Below, piece after piece: positions 28,201-35,945 of a stretch of DNA of 64,000 nt. Under the pieces are notes generated by a model. The model saw only the letters and a program-made list of their open reading frames with translations. It searched no databases and was not told where the DNA came from. This DNA comes from Cinclus cinclus (taxonomy: Eukaryota > Chordata > Aves > Passeriformes > Cinclidae), in assembly GCF_963662255.1 (NCBI RefSeq), contig NC_085046.1, positions 97,853,324 through 97,917,323 on the forward strand. Direction: 5' to 3'. Each line of letters opens with the position of its first letter. The stretch's first letter is position 1. A program made the translations under genes and the position numbers.

Positions 28201-31200
28201 ATTTTTGCACTCTGCTATGATGATTTCACCCAACTTGGTTTGCTCGAAAAGAAAAAGAACGTGCAATTAAGGTCTAGATTTTTGAATGAAAAAGGATTTA
28301 ACCAGAACAGAGTTTTCAAAGGCACAAATGGAAAGCAGCAGTAGTCACTTCCACTGACTTACTGCTTCACTTTTAAAGCAGTGCTTGTATCATTCAGGTG
28401 ATCTGTGGTTTGAGGAAAGTCTAGGGTTCAAATTCTTGTGTACAAATATCTACAAGGCATGATAAAATAGAGGCCAAGTTCAAATTCAACCTTCTCTTTT
28501 CTTGGTGAAAAATAGGTGGACTTCCAGCAGTTTTCTTTCCTCCTGATCAGCAAGGATGTTCACTGATACATGTTTACAACTAAGTATTTACTGATAAATA
28601 TAAGAAATATAGACTTTTTTAAACAAAAATGTTGTTAATTATTAGTTAATTAGTTAGCAATTATTGGTTAACTCTGTGGTTGTTTATTTACAGAAATGAA
28701 AAACATTCTTTTGAATGCTGTTTTTTTTATTTTATCTTGCAATGACTGTCTGGTTTGACATATTTCCAAACAAAAGCTGTTTTGTTTTCTTAAGAAAAAG
28801 CAGCCAAGAATTTCCATAATTGTGGGAAATAGAAAAGGTAGAAAACTCTCAGAAGATGTGTGGAAGCAAAACTCAAAATAGATGAATGCAAGAATACATA
28901 TATGCAAGGACAAGAAAAAATAAGGCTGTGTTTTTAAGCTGTGCAGAGATAAGCCTTAGAAAATATGTTAAGCAAGATAATAAAAAAATGTAAGTTTAAT
29001 AATAAAGTTCTATCCACTGTTTTTAAGCCAACAACAAGCAAGCATTGTTAAAAGCAAAGTATATGTGTAAATTTAGTAATTTGCTTGAGCAAATGCCTGT
29101 AAACTTTTAACAGTATCATATCAACTAAAAATGTTTTAAAAAGACCTTGGAACAAAGAGAATTTCGGCTGTTGGTACAGCAAGAGCTTTCACCATCTTCC
29201 ATGTCTCACCCTGTAATGAGGCTGATGTGTTGAAATAAAAGGTCTAAGACCACCATACCTGCAGCCCCATTCCATTATTACTATAAAGATCCAACACATG
29301 GTCAATATGTTATAATATCCAGAATCAACAATTCAGGATGTTAACTCTTCAATGTATGCGGTTTACTGGAGTTACAATGCAACAGTTGAATGATATCACT
29401 GTGATTTTGGACCCAAGGGGAATGGGTTTTGCATAGAAGGATTTCTTCAAATGTAGAATGATGAACTGCTCACCTTGGATTAAAAAAAACCAAACCAAAA
29501 CAAAAAAACCCACCCTCTATATATGTTTTCATTATGGGAACTTTATTTGTTCCTGGTCCTTTGATCTGGAAAAACTTTTACAGTTTCTCAAGATTTTCAT
29601 GCCGGCCTGTCTCAAATGGATAAAACCTTTAAGCAGACTACTTGAAGAATATAAGTCTCAATAAACCTATTTGGGTATTTGGTGAATATTTGCATACTAT
29701 GTACTCAATATAGATTCATGGATCACACCTTCAGCATCAATAGTTTAACATAGCTGTTATACTCTTTTTATTGTTTTAGAGGATGAGAAAATTCTTGTAC
29801 TCTTAAACAACTCTGTTCCCTTATTTTTCCAGCTAATTCAAAGCATCAGTGCAGTGGATCAAGATGACTCAGCAGAAGGTCACCATTTTAATTTCTCATT
29901 GGCTCAGGAGGACACAAACAGCTCACATTTTACTGTCAAAGACAACCAAGGTAGGGTCTGTCATGAAGCTCTTTAAGACCTTCCTAATGGAAGATGGATG
30001 CTTCCAGCAGGTTCTTAATATCTTAACTTTCCATTTAAATAGAAATTTTAATTATAATAAATGGACATGTCCAGAGGTCTATTTCAAAACAACAATTCAA
30101 TAGTATCAAAGAGTTTATTTTCCTTTTCACATGAATAATATAAACAGCAAAAGGCAGTTTTATTTCAAGGAAAGAAAAAATAGCTGAGATGAAAAATACA
30201 CTGGTAATCCTCAAAAATTATAATTTTTATGTTGAATATGGTGGTATATTACAACTTTTTTGTTAAAATTATTTGCCTGAGAAATAAGATCATTAGAAAG
30301 ACAAGATTGATATAAATATAGGACTCTTATTTTATTAATTTAGTGGGATAAAAACAGAAAACTAGGAATGCAATCCTATTTCATAATGTACAATATCAAG
30401 CAAAGCCAGACTGAGATGAAAATATAGGTGTTATATCTCACGGAATTTCAAGAGTCAGTCTACTGAGACTAAAAAGAAAAGCTTCTTCAGACTAAGCTAA
30501 AGTACACATCGTTCTTATTGATCATGCTAATCATTTGAATGTTCTGGCTAAGGGAACAAATCAATGGAAATAAGTTTTGGAAAGTTCCAAATACGTTAAA
30601 TGGCAAACTGCTTCTCAATTATCTTCAAAGTTAGTCAATGTGTCAATAAGAATATCAATTCCCATCTTCATTAACCTCTCACTCCCTTCCAGGAAGAGAT
30701 AAGTCATTATATTAAGGTCAAATTGTGCACAAGCCATGCGCCTTTCCCACCTTTCCTCTTTCTGCCCCAAACCCAAGGCCCTCACACAAAGCAACCCATA
30801 CAGTTCCTTTTGATGGCTACTAATGGGAAAAACAAAACGTTTTGATATGCTATGCAATCAGATTTCAATCTGTCAGTTTCTGCCATATCCTACAGAAATG
30901 GCGGTTTGAATTGTGGTAGTCCTAAGGGAGAGAAAAAGAGACTGCAGACTTACAGTATTTTATCCCCGTTTCATCACAGTTACTTTCTGAATTATGACAG
31001 AAACATAGAACAGCTTATATGTGAGGGAGTTAACTTCAGTAGATTATTTGCATAGATGTATTACACAGATAATGATAGAAACCTTTTTTTCCCCTACTTT
31101 TACATAAGCACACATGCAGTCTTTTGCTCTGCCATGAGAAAAAAATTCTGACATGGAAATATTTCTAGATTCTTTTTTCTTCTTTTTAATACACATGCAT

Positions 31201-34200
31201 GTAAACAGGACTATTTAGTTTTGCAACAAGCTAAGTTACTTATTTGAAATGATTGATATGTAGCAGGACCTGGATTTAAGTTGTTTATTGTGTTTTTCAC
31301 AGAACACATTGCTAAAACACTAATAGTTAAATACGAAGCAAAGTGAAAGCATCTAAATCTTCCTGCTATTTTAGGTGGTAGAAATCCAGTTAGCTCAAGT
31401 TTTTGTGACAGGGAAGGAAATAAGAGACTATTTTAGTGGACTTTTTTTTGCTTTCTCTTCTTTCCCTTACCACCTGTTTTCACTATGTGCTGCTAGCCAC
31501 ACGTTTTAACCTTTTTGATTGGCAAACTGTCCATATTTTATCTGTGAACTTCTGGCTTGGTAGCAGCTGGATACATGGAACCATTTAAAAAACCAATTAA
31601 TTAGTCTGAACAGGTGTCAGGTACTAAAAAAGATCTCAATTTCTTTAGTTCTGAACATTAAAACCAGAGCTCCTCGGTCAGATTTCATTATTGCCCCTAG
31701 AGTGCCTATATCAAAAATAAATGCAATTTATTCACAATTGACAAAATATGCACCAAATGTCAGTGCCTGCTTTTAATTTTTTAACTTTCTTAATATGTAG
31801 CTTTGCAGAGTACCATTGCTTTTAAATAGATCAGCTTCCACTCAATATTATTGTTGTGGTTGCAAAATATATAAATGCATATTGTCATAATAATTTTATA
31901 TTCTAGATAACACAGCTGGAATTTTCATAGGAAAAAGTGGCTTCAAGAGGCAAGAGCAGTTTTTTTTCTACTTGCCAATCTTAATTCAGGATAATGGAAT
32001 CCCACCACTGACGAGCACAAATACTCTCACTGTCACTGTCTGCGACTGTGACACTGAAGTAAATACCTTCTACTGCCGATATGGAGCTTTCATGTATTCC
32101 TTGGGTCTCAGCACAGAGGCTTTAGTTGCTGTTTTGGCTTGCATATTAATATTCCTGGGTAAGTACAAGTAAGAAAAATTACTTCATTTTACAGAGGGGT
32201 TGGTTAAGTAACAAAGATGGACCCTTGACTCAAAGACTGGAAGTAGTGGGGCATTAGGAAAAATAGAAATAAGGTAAATGTTTCATGTCTTTCCTGTTTT
32301 CTTAACTATAATTTCTCCCTTCCCAGTTTTCAGTAAAATCTGAATTCTAACACAATTTCCTAAAAGTTGGGTTCAGTTGAGTCATGGTCCTCTTTACTGT
32401 CCTGGCATTGCACTAATAAAGATTTTAGAGCTCAAAGTCTGCATTGTTCACAGGCAGAGTTGAAGACAGCATTACACAAGAAAATTTGCTAGTGTAGGAA
32501 TATATTAAAAGAAGTAGAACCCTACTCAATCTGCCTTAGGAATGGCAAATGTAGAACTGAGATCCGTTATGAATAATAAAAGAAAAAGGGAATCCTACAT
32601 CAGGCAGAAAGCTCCAGACTCAGGGAGTTTCTCTGCCAATTAAGGTTACATCTCTAGACAGCATTTTCTCCGAATGCTGGACATCTCCTTTGTCCTCTCA
32701 GCAGACACAAACTTAACCTCCAGTACATTCGGGAATTTGTGGACATGAAAACTGGGATTGAGAGTGGTTCAAATGCACAGGCATTTTTTAGTACCTATGT
32801 AAAGGGTGATGCACAGCTGGCAAGCAGTGCACAAAACTGAACCAGCAACTCAAGGCTGGCCATCCTAGACACCAGCCTTTTTTTTGACTCCATAGCAAAG
32901 CCCAGGGATGCACTAGTCCTCCTACATCCATGTCTTCATTTCCAATCAAGGACATGGGAACATACAATCAATTTGTTTTTTTAGGCTTGCCTGCACTTCC
33001 AAAATTGTTTTATTTCAATCTAAGATGACATATCTGCCTTACACCTTTTAGTCAGTTTAGTCTTACAGGTAACTGTGCATTTCAAGTTTTGTTTGATGGT
33101 TGCAGGGTATCTGAATAGGTTCACTTTGTGTTACTGACTTCAGGGACTAAGGATCAGGCAAACTGTATCACTGTCCAGGCCATCAGGGGAATTATTCATC
33201 AATGATTTCTTGGGTTCTTGCAGAAAGGTTCTCTCTGCAGGTGGAATAAACCCATGACCTTTATTGGGCCTATTCATAAAAGCCAAAGCAGAGATATAAA
33301 TTAATATATTAGTCCAAAAGAAAAAAAAATCTATCTACTGCACTCTTTACAGACACACAGGTTTTAAATGAATTAATTTTTTGAATGCATTTTTGTAATT
33401 ATTTAGAATTAAATAAAAAATTGTTCCATATATAATAAGTTTGCCATTTATCTCTGAAAACTAATATTCAAGTAGGAAGTATACCATCAGAAGAGTTCAT
33501 CAGGCAAAGTATTTGGGAAGTTAAAACCATCTGATTTGTGAATACGTAGTAGAAATTCTTGGTTTCAGTGATTTCAAGCCTTGTGTTGGTATCTCCAAAG
33601 CAAATATAATAATTTATTTAAAATAGGTAGAAAAAAGAACTATTTCAGATTCCTTATATTCTTAAATTGAGTAAAATTCTGTAATTCTTTGTAGCTGTAT
33701 CATTTTATGTTATGAGTAAAAACTACAATCCACAAAATATTTATTAAGTCGGTCTGCAGCAAGATATAATTAAAACTGAAAGAATTAATCTCTCTGAAAG
33801 TCATTGACCAATTCAAAGGGATTGTTCAGTTAAAATTAAAATATGTGGGATTAAAAAAAAATAATGCTTTAAAAGAAAATTTAAGAAACTTTCCACATAT
33901 GAAAGAAATAAAATCATCTGATTTTTAGATCTTGACAGTAAAATGACACAGAATTTAGTGAGACTTCAGATTTGCAAACCAGCACAACAGACATAGCTGA
34001 ACACCATTCTATGGAACCAAATGATTCAACAAGGTGAGGAGAATATCTTGCTCATTGTCTCATGTTTCATTTGATCTTGATGGGGCTTTTATCACAGAGA
34101 CTGATAGAGATTAGGAATTTAAATTCTGGATGTGAAATGGATATATTATGTGATAAAAAAAACACTTTCAAAAATAATAACCTGTGTTTCCATCAGTTTC

Positions 34201-34965
34201 AAATTTGCATCTACCAAAAGAACTGCTCCATTTATTTTGCCTTTTTTATAAGTCCCTTTGTAGCCATTTTCTCAACACATCCTTTGCTCATCTCAAAACC
34301 ATAAAATCCATAAAAATTACAGCTCTATAAATTTGTTAAGATAGCTTCACTTTGCAACAGCATTGATACGAAGATAAGAAGCCATTTTTTTAGTGTTTCC
34401 AAACACATTCAAAGTCTCTAGGTCTGTTTAATTTTTCCCTTGTCCCTTCTCTTTCATTTTTATTTTTTCAGTGTTCTTTTTGGCAATTATAACCATAAGG
34501 CAGCAGCAGAAGAAGAAGCCTCCCTTTTCAGAGAAGATGGAAGAATTCAGAGAGAACATTGTCAGTTATGATGATGAAGGAGGAGGCGAGGAGGACACAG
34601 AAGCCTTTGATATTTCAGCACTGAGGACACGCACCGTCATGCGAAAGCACAAACCTCGGAAGAAAGCAGCCTCTGAAATCCAGAGCCTCTACAGACAGTC
34701 TATGCAGGTTGGCCCAGACAACGCAATCTTCAGGCAATTTATTTCAGAAAAGCTGGAAGAAGCAAATACAGATCCTCGCGTTCCTCCCTATGACTCACTT
34801 CAGACCTATGCATTTGAGGGAACTGGCTCTTTGGCAGGATCCCTCAGCTCGTTGGGTTCCACCACTTCAGACCTGGATCAGAGCTATGACTACCTTGCAG
34901 ACTGGGGACCTCACTTTAAACAGCTTGCAAGCATGTACTCTTCCCATAGAACTGTGGGGGATTAA
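988..34965 (+). CDS. CDH19: Cadherin-19 (type II classical cadherin), spliced, 5' part outside window
   Basis: Calcium-dependent homophilic adhesion protein of the plasma membrane whose tail binds p120- and beta-catenin. Ten exons join in one frame to 713 residues. Order seen: EC1 (from about residue 1; LDRE 40-43, PESE 65-68, DVNDNEP 75-81), EC2 ([11 protein letters not shown] 109-119, DINDNPP 183-189), EC3 (DSDTGDNA 217-224, DADEPP 298-303), EC4 (DPDDDDSP 331-338, LDRE 368-371, DVNDNAP 402-408), EC5 with the late cysteines of VCDCD (510-514) and C522, a membrane helix at about 537-558, the juxtamembrane [15 protein letters not shown] (582-596) and a C-terminal catenin-binding region (about 668-705). 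Residues around 619-675 ([31 protein letters not shown]) match my memory of mammalian CDH19 much better than other type II cadherins. Human CDH19 is about 772 residues; roughly 65 N-terminal residues (signal, prodomain, RVKR site, EC1 start) are missing upstream. Sequons include N57-R-S, N244-E-T, N377-I-T, N446-F-S and N455-S-S. Paralogue misassignment is unlikely. Confidence 0.95.
1283..6809 (+). other. CDH19 intron, 5.5 kb
   Basis: The intron runs from donor GTATGA to acceptor TTTGAG. Apart from a long T-rich low-complexity tract near 4588-4700 I see no gene or recognisable transposon. Short open frames on both strands lack homology that I recognise and are treated as chance. Confidence 0.85.
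4588..4710. repeat. T-rich low-complexity tract
   Basis: Runs of T are broken by G, including 18 T at 4610-4627 and about 13 T near 4649-4661, followed by (TTTG)-like units. It could be an antisense poly(A) tail remnant of an old retroposon, but no flanking body is recognisable. Confidence 0.8.
6810..6929 (+). CDS. CDH19: CDH19 exon: first half of EC2
   Basis: 120 bp, phase 1 in and phase 1 out, the canonical length for this exon in type II cadherins. It encodes residues 99-138 with the calcium-binding [11 protein letters not shown] motif and the strand [12 protein letters not shown] typical of EC2. Acceptor TTTGAG (weak polypyrimidine just before AG), donor GTACTA. The donor lacks the usual purine-A-G-T consensus at +5, so it looks weaker than its neighbours. 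Confidence 0.95.
6930..7577 (+). other. CDH19 intron, 648 bp
   Basis: Short intron between the two EC2 exons. I see no repeat or RNA gene. A polypyrimidine stretch and TTTTTAG form the acceptor. Confidence 0.85.
7578..7742 (+). CDS. CDH19: CDH19 exon: second half of EC2
   Basis: 165 bp, phase 1 in and phase 1 out. It encodes residues 139-193, including MDRE (147-150), [13 protein letters not shown] and the DINDNPP EC2-EC3 linker. Most type II cadherins have 168 bp here; the one-codon shortening before MDRE is shared with mammalian CDH19 as I remember it and supports the assignment. Donor is a strong GTGAGT. Confidence 0.95.
7879..7894 (+). repeat. Poly(G) run of 16, possible G-quadruplex
   Basis: Sixteen consecutive G followed by AGGAGG, on the sense strand, starting 136 nt after the GTGAGT donor. 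Such runs can fold as G-quadruplexes in DNA or pre-mRNA. The exact length may be affected by sequencing error. Confidence 0.75.
8246..8520 (-). mobile_element. CR1 LINE 3' fragment, antisense in CDH19 intron
   Basis: Starts with TCATAGAATCATGGAATAG and a GTTGGAATGGACC stretch, the reverse complement of the CR1 3' end, followed by the usual antisense phrases (GTCCAATCATC, then GGGGCAGGGACACTC). The element lies on the minus strand with its 3' terminus at 8246. The 5' limit is uncertain; resemblance fades between about 8480 and 8600. It is a 5'-truncated, diverged, non-autonomous copy. Confidence 0.85.
8705..8889 (+). CDS. CDH19: CDH19 exon: first two thirds of EC3
   Basis: 185 bp, phase 1 in and phase 0 out. 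It encodes residues 194-255, with [10 protein letters not shown], the calcium-binding [12 protein letters not shown] and [13 protein letters not shown]. The length is one codon below the common 188 bp and equals what I recall for CDH19. Donor GTGAGA. Confidence 0.95.
8890..9888 (+). other. CDH19 intron, 999 bp
   Basis: AT-rich. I see no recognisable transposon, RNA gene or coding segment. Acceptor CTTAACAG at 9881-9888. Confidence 0.85.
9889..10142 (+). CDS. CDH19: CDH19 exon: end of EC3 and start of EC4
   Basis: 254 bp, phase 0 in and phase 2 out, the canonical length. It encodes residues 256 to 340 (split). It includes VDYE (in place of LDRE, as in mammalian CDH19 VDFE), the [12 protein letters not shown]3-EC4 linker and [10 protein letters not shown]. 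Four consecutive Asp at 333-336 make the EC4 loop unusually acidic. Donor GTGCCT is non-optimal. Confidence 0.95.
10143..12475 (+). other. CDH19 intron, 2.3 kb, with LTR fragment
   Basis: Contains an antisense LTR fragment at about 10279-10598. The remainder is AT-rich without recognisable elements. The acceptor is preceded by CCCTTTTTTGGTGCAG at 12460-12475. Confidence 0.85.
10279..10598 (-). mobile_element. Endogenous retrovirus LTR fragment, antisense
   Basis: Begins TGGTTTAACCCACATCAGCAGG, then GCTCACTCCCACAGCCACTGGGATG, ACTCATGGGCTCAGATAAACACAG and a TTTTTATTATTATT tract, then AACAAGTAATGCAAAAAG and CAATTGCTTACCAC. This order matches a widespread avian ERV LTR (ERVL-like) in reverse orientation as I remember it. 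The minus-strand AATAATAATAAAAA tract would be its polyadenylation region. It is a diverged partial LTR with no internal genes visible. The family name is not certain. Confidence 0.7.
12476..12612 (+). CDS. CDH19: CDH19 exon: middle of EC4
   Basis: 137 bp, phase 2 in and phase 1 out, canonical length. It encodes residues 340-385 with [13 protein letters not shown], the calcium-binding LDRE (368-371) and an N377-I-T sequon. Donor is a strong GTGAGT. Confidence 0.95.
12914..12985. repeat. Inverted repeat, 27-bp arms with 18-nt loop
   Basis: Arm 12914-12940 and arm 12959-12985 are reverse complements at 26 of 27 positions, separated by 18 nt. The 72-nt unit would fold into a long, almost unbroken stem. 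It could be a MITE remnant, a microRNA-like hairpin, or a local inverted duplication. No expression evidence is available. Confidence 0.85.
13200..13225. repeat. 13-bp tandem duplication
   Basis: GATTTATAAGGCA occurs twice in direct succession without mismatch. Likely replication slippage. Confidence 0.8.
14530..15452 (+). mobile_element. CR1 LINE, 5'-truncated 3' part of ORF2 and 3' end
   Basis: Sense orientation. It starts in the reverse transcriptase region (GTTCAATGTTTTTTATCAATGATCTG), continues through the C-terminal ORF2 segment (TGGCCAAGAAGCCAATGG; CACCTTGAATCCTGTGTTCC; CTCAAGTTGCACCAGGGGAAG) and ends with TCTATGATTCTGTGA, the CR1 terminal octamer region. The frame is interrupted: 14833-15168 is the longest piece, ending in the usual [21 protein letters not shown] tail. 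Inactive copy. Confidence 0.9.
16482..16586. repeat. A-rich (CAAA)n-like low-complexity tract
   Basis: About 105 bp made almost only of A and C, with repeated CAAA units. It opens a long Lys/Asn/Pro-rich frame on one strand and a Phe/Leu-rich frame on the other; both are compositional artefacts. Confidence 0.85.
17703..18563 (-). mobile_element. CR1 LINE fragment, antisense
   Basis: Plus-strand text reads as reversed CR1: GGGTTTGGAAGGAACTGATAATG near the 3' end, then CACTTTCCTGGGCATTTTATTCC, then GACCTAAGTGCAGAACCTGG and GAACACCACTTGTTACAGAC. The minus-strand frame 18443-18069 shows an RT segment like [20 protein letters not shown]. The position of the catalytic F/YADD box reads LVYHTK, so the enzyme is dead. 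The left end lacks a clean terminal octamer. Confidence 0.88.
19260..19960. other. GC-richer unassigned stretch in intron
   Basis: More CT-rich and GC-rich than the rest of the intron, with a short CACACA tract near 19637-19649. It adjoins the probable LTR and could be its U5 or leader, but no primer-binding site or gag motif was recognised. Confidence 0.4.
19960..20530 (-). mobile_element. Probable endogenous retrovirus LTR, antisense
   Basis: On the minus strand a TATAAA (20161-20156) is followed closely by AATAAATATTTTCTTAGCCATG (signal at 20142-20137), after a U3-like stretch rich in GA and CA. This TATA-to-poly(A)-signal arrangement is typical of avian LTRs. I do not recognise the family and cannot see target-site duplications, so the ends are approximate. 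The GC-richer 19260-19960 may belong to the same insertion. Confidence 0.5.
21084..21205 (+). CDS. CDH19: CDH19 exon: end of EC4 and start of EC5
   Basis: 122 bp, phase 1 in and phase 0 out, canonical length. It encodes residues 386-426, with [20 protein letters not shown] (the EC4-EC5 linker) and [10 protein letters not shown], the CEN motif conserved in type II cadherins. Donor GTAAGC. Confidence 0.95.
23167..23250. repeat. 42-bp perfect tandem duplication
   Basis: The unit at 23167-23208 is repeated exactly at 23209-23250. Absence of any mismatch suggests a young duplication, or an assembly artefact. Confidence 0.9.
23253..23299. repeat. 14-bp inverted repeat
   Basis: TAGCTATAGAATCT at 23253-23266 and its exact reverse complement at 23286-23299, with a 19-nt spacer. 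It sits 2 bp after the 42-bp duplication. Confidence 0.8.
27475..27502. repeat. Polypyrimidine tract
   Basis: T-rich stretch with a few C, 28 nt long, deep in the intron and not followed by a plausible exon. Treated as low complexity. Confidence 0.7.
29833..29950 (+). CDS. CDH19: CDH19 exon: first half of EC5
   Basis: 118 bp, phase 0 in and phase 1 out, canonical length. It encodes residues 427-465 with [18 protein letters not shown], the EC5 calcium-site region, and sequons at N446 and N455. Donor GTAGGG. Confidence 0.95.
29951..31906 (+). other. CDH19 intron, 2.0 kb
   Basis: AT-rich intron; I see no recognisable repeat, RNA gene or coding segment. Acceptor TTATATTCTAG at 31896-31906. Confidence 0.85.
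31907..32158 (+). CDS. CDH19: CDH19 exon: end of EC5 and most of the membrane helix
   Basis: 252 bp, phase 1 in and phase 1 out, canonical length. It encodes residues 466-549. It includes [19 protein letters not shown], the membrane-proximal cysteines of VCDCD (C511, C513) plus C522, and the hydrophobic [13 protein letters not shown] that starts the transmembrane helix. Donor is a strong GTAAGT. The helix is split by the intron, as is usual in classical cadherins. Confidence 0.95.
32159..34471 (+). other. CDH19 intron, 2.3 kb
   Basis: The last intron. No recognisable transposon or RNA gene was seen. Acceptor TATTTTTTCAG at 34461-34471, with a good polypyrimidine tract. Confidence 0.85.
34472..34965 (+). 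CDS. CDH19: CDH19 last coding exon: end of helix and cytoplasmic tail
   Basis: 494 coding nt, entering in phase 1 and ending in TAA at 34963-34965. It encodes residues 550-713. FFLAIITI completes the helix, followed by the basic stop-transfer RQQQKKK. The juxtamembrane [16 protein letters not shown] binds p120-catenin in the family. The distal segment [20 protein letters not shown] and [18 protein letters not shown] binds beta-catenin in the family. The tail is intact, so the protein should couple to actin through catenins. It ends SSHRTVGD, a short lineage-specific terminus. Confidence 0.96.
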
Positions 34966-35945
34966 GCACTCTTTGAATTGTTCTTTTGTTTTCCTAAGTC
35001 TCAGCAACCAAACACAACTGCGGATTTTTAAAAAAGAGATCACCCCGCATTAAAACATGAGAAATAAGAGCCCAAGGGTTTTAATACAGAAAGTTTTGGA
35101 TGTGGAAACCTCTCGAAAGGATAAAACACACGAGGGGCATTACCACATGAAGGGATAGAGATTATAGTTTGTAAACCTTATGGTTATCTAAGTGCTTAAA
35201 TACAAGCTATGCTACTTTGTATATCTAGAGCCTCTTCTGGATACTGAAAATTTGGATCTTCCTTGTACAAAAGGAGGAGTAGAAGCCATATGGATGTTGT
35301 AAACATTCTGTTATCCATAAGCTTTAAACAATTTCCAAAGCTGACGGACTTTTGTTGTTGCAGTTGAATACATACATTAACCAAAGTTAAATAGGCATAT
35401 TTGTATAATGCTTCATTATATAAATATAATTGTGTGAAAAAGTAGACCCTAGATATTCTAATGCTGTTGTCAGAAGTGCTCACAAAATCATTTATTTATT
35501 GTTATTAGGATGATAAAACTAAAACAAATGTCTTTTCCTATCAGTATATTAAAAAAAACCCATTACAACATCAGAAAGTATTTGCTGCCATTTTAGTTTT
35601 TAATGAAATCGTTAGAAAATGTGTAAACCAATATTTAATTTGGCAAATGAGATAGGAAAAGGAATCAATATTTAACTTAAATACTGCAATCGACTACATT
35701 ATATATTACTGCACTTAGAACAAAATGCTGTCCAGATACAGGCATTTTTCTTTTTATTAAGAGTTTAAAGGATGAGTGATTTACCAGCACGGATTTATTT
35801 TTTTATTATGGAATATTAAATTTAGCTGCAGTAGTCAGTTTTATTATAACAATATTAAGAATCTTTAAAATGCTAAACTGGTGGTTATAAAACTTTATGT
35901 ATGACATTAGATAATAAGATAATAAAATGCTTTAAATGTTAATCC
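34966..35945 (+). other. CDH19 3' untranslated region (approximate)
   Basis: AT-rich sequence following the stop codon. An ATTAAA at 35049-35054 could give a very short form. A canonical AATAAA at 35921-35926 is the best candidate for the main poly(A) signal, so the end is placed about 20 nt beyond it. ATTTATTTATT at 35490-35500 is an AU-rich-element-like motif. The true end could be farther downstream. Confidence 0.5.
35921..35926 (+). terminator. Candidate poly(A) signal AATAAA
   Basis: Canonical hexamer about 960 nt after the CDH19 stop, in an AT-rich context. Other A/T-rich hexamers occur nearby, so its use is not proven. Confidence 0.45.

Larger units (their letters stand above)
21206..29832 (+). 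other. CDH19 intron, 8.6 kb
   Basis: AT-rich and, in contrast to the previous intron, free of recognisable CR1 or LTR. It holds the 42-bp tandem duplication at 23167-23250, the inverted repeat at 23253-23299 and a T tract at 27475-27502. No exon-like sequence was recognised. Acceptor TTATTTTTCCAG at 29821-29832. Confidence 0.85.

Noticed and set aside
34471..34965. GTG-initiated reading of the last exon as a separate gene
   Set aside because: The apparent start overlaps the splice acceptor; the frame is the CDH19 tail joined to the exon at 31907-32158.
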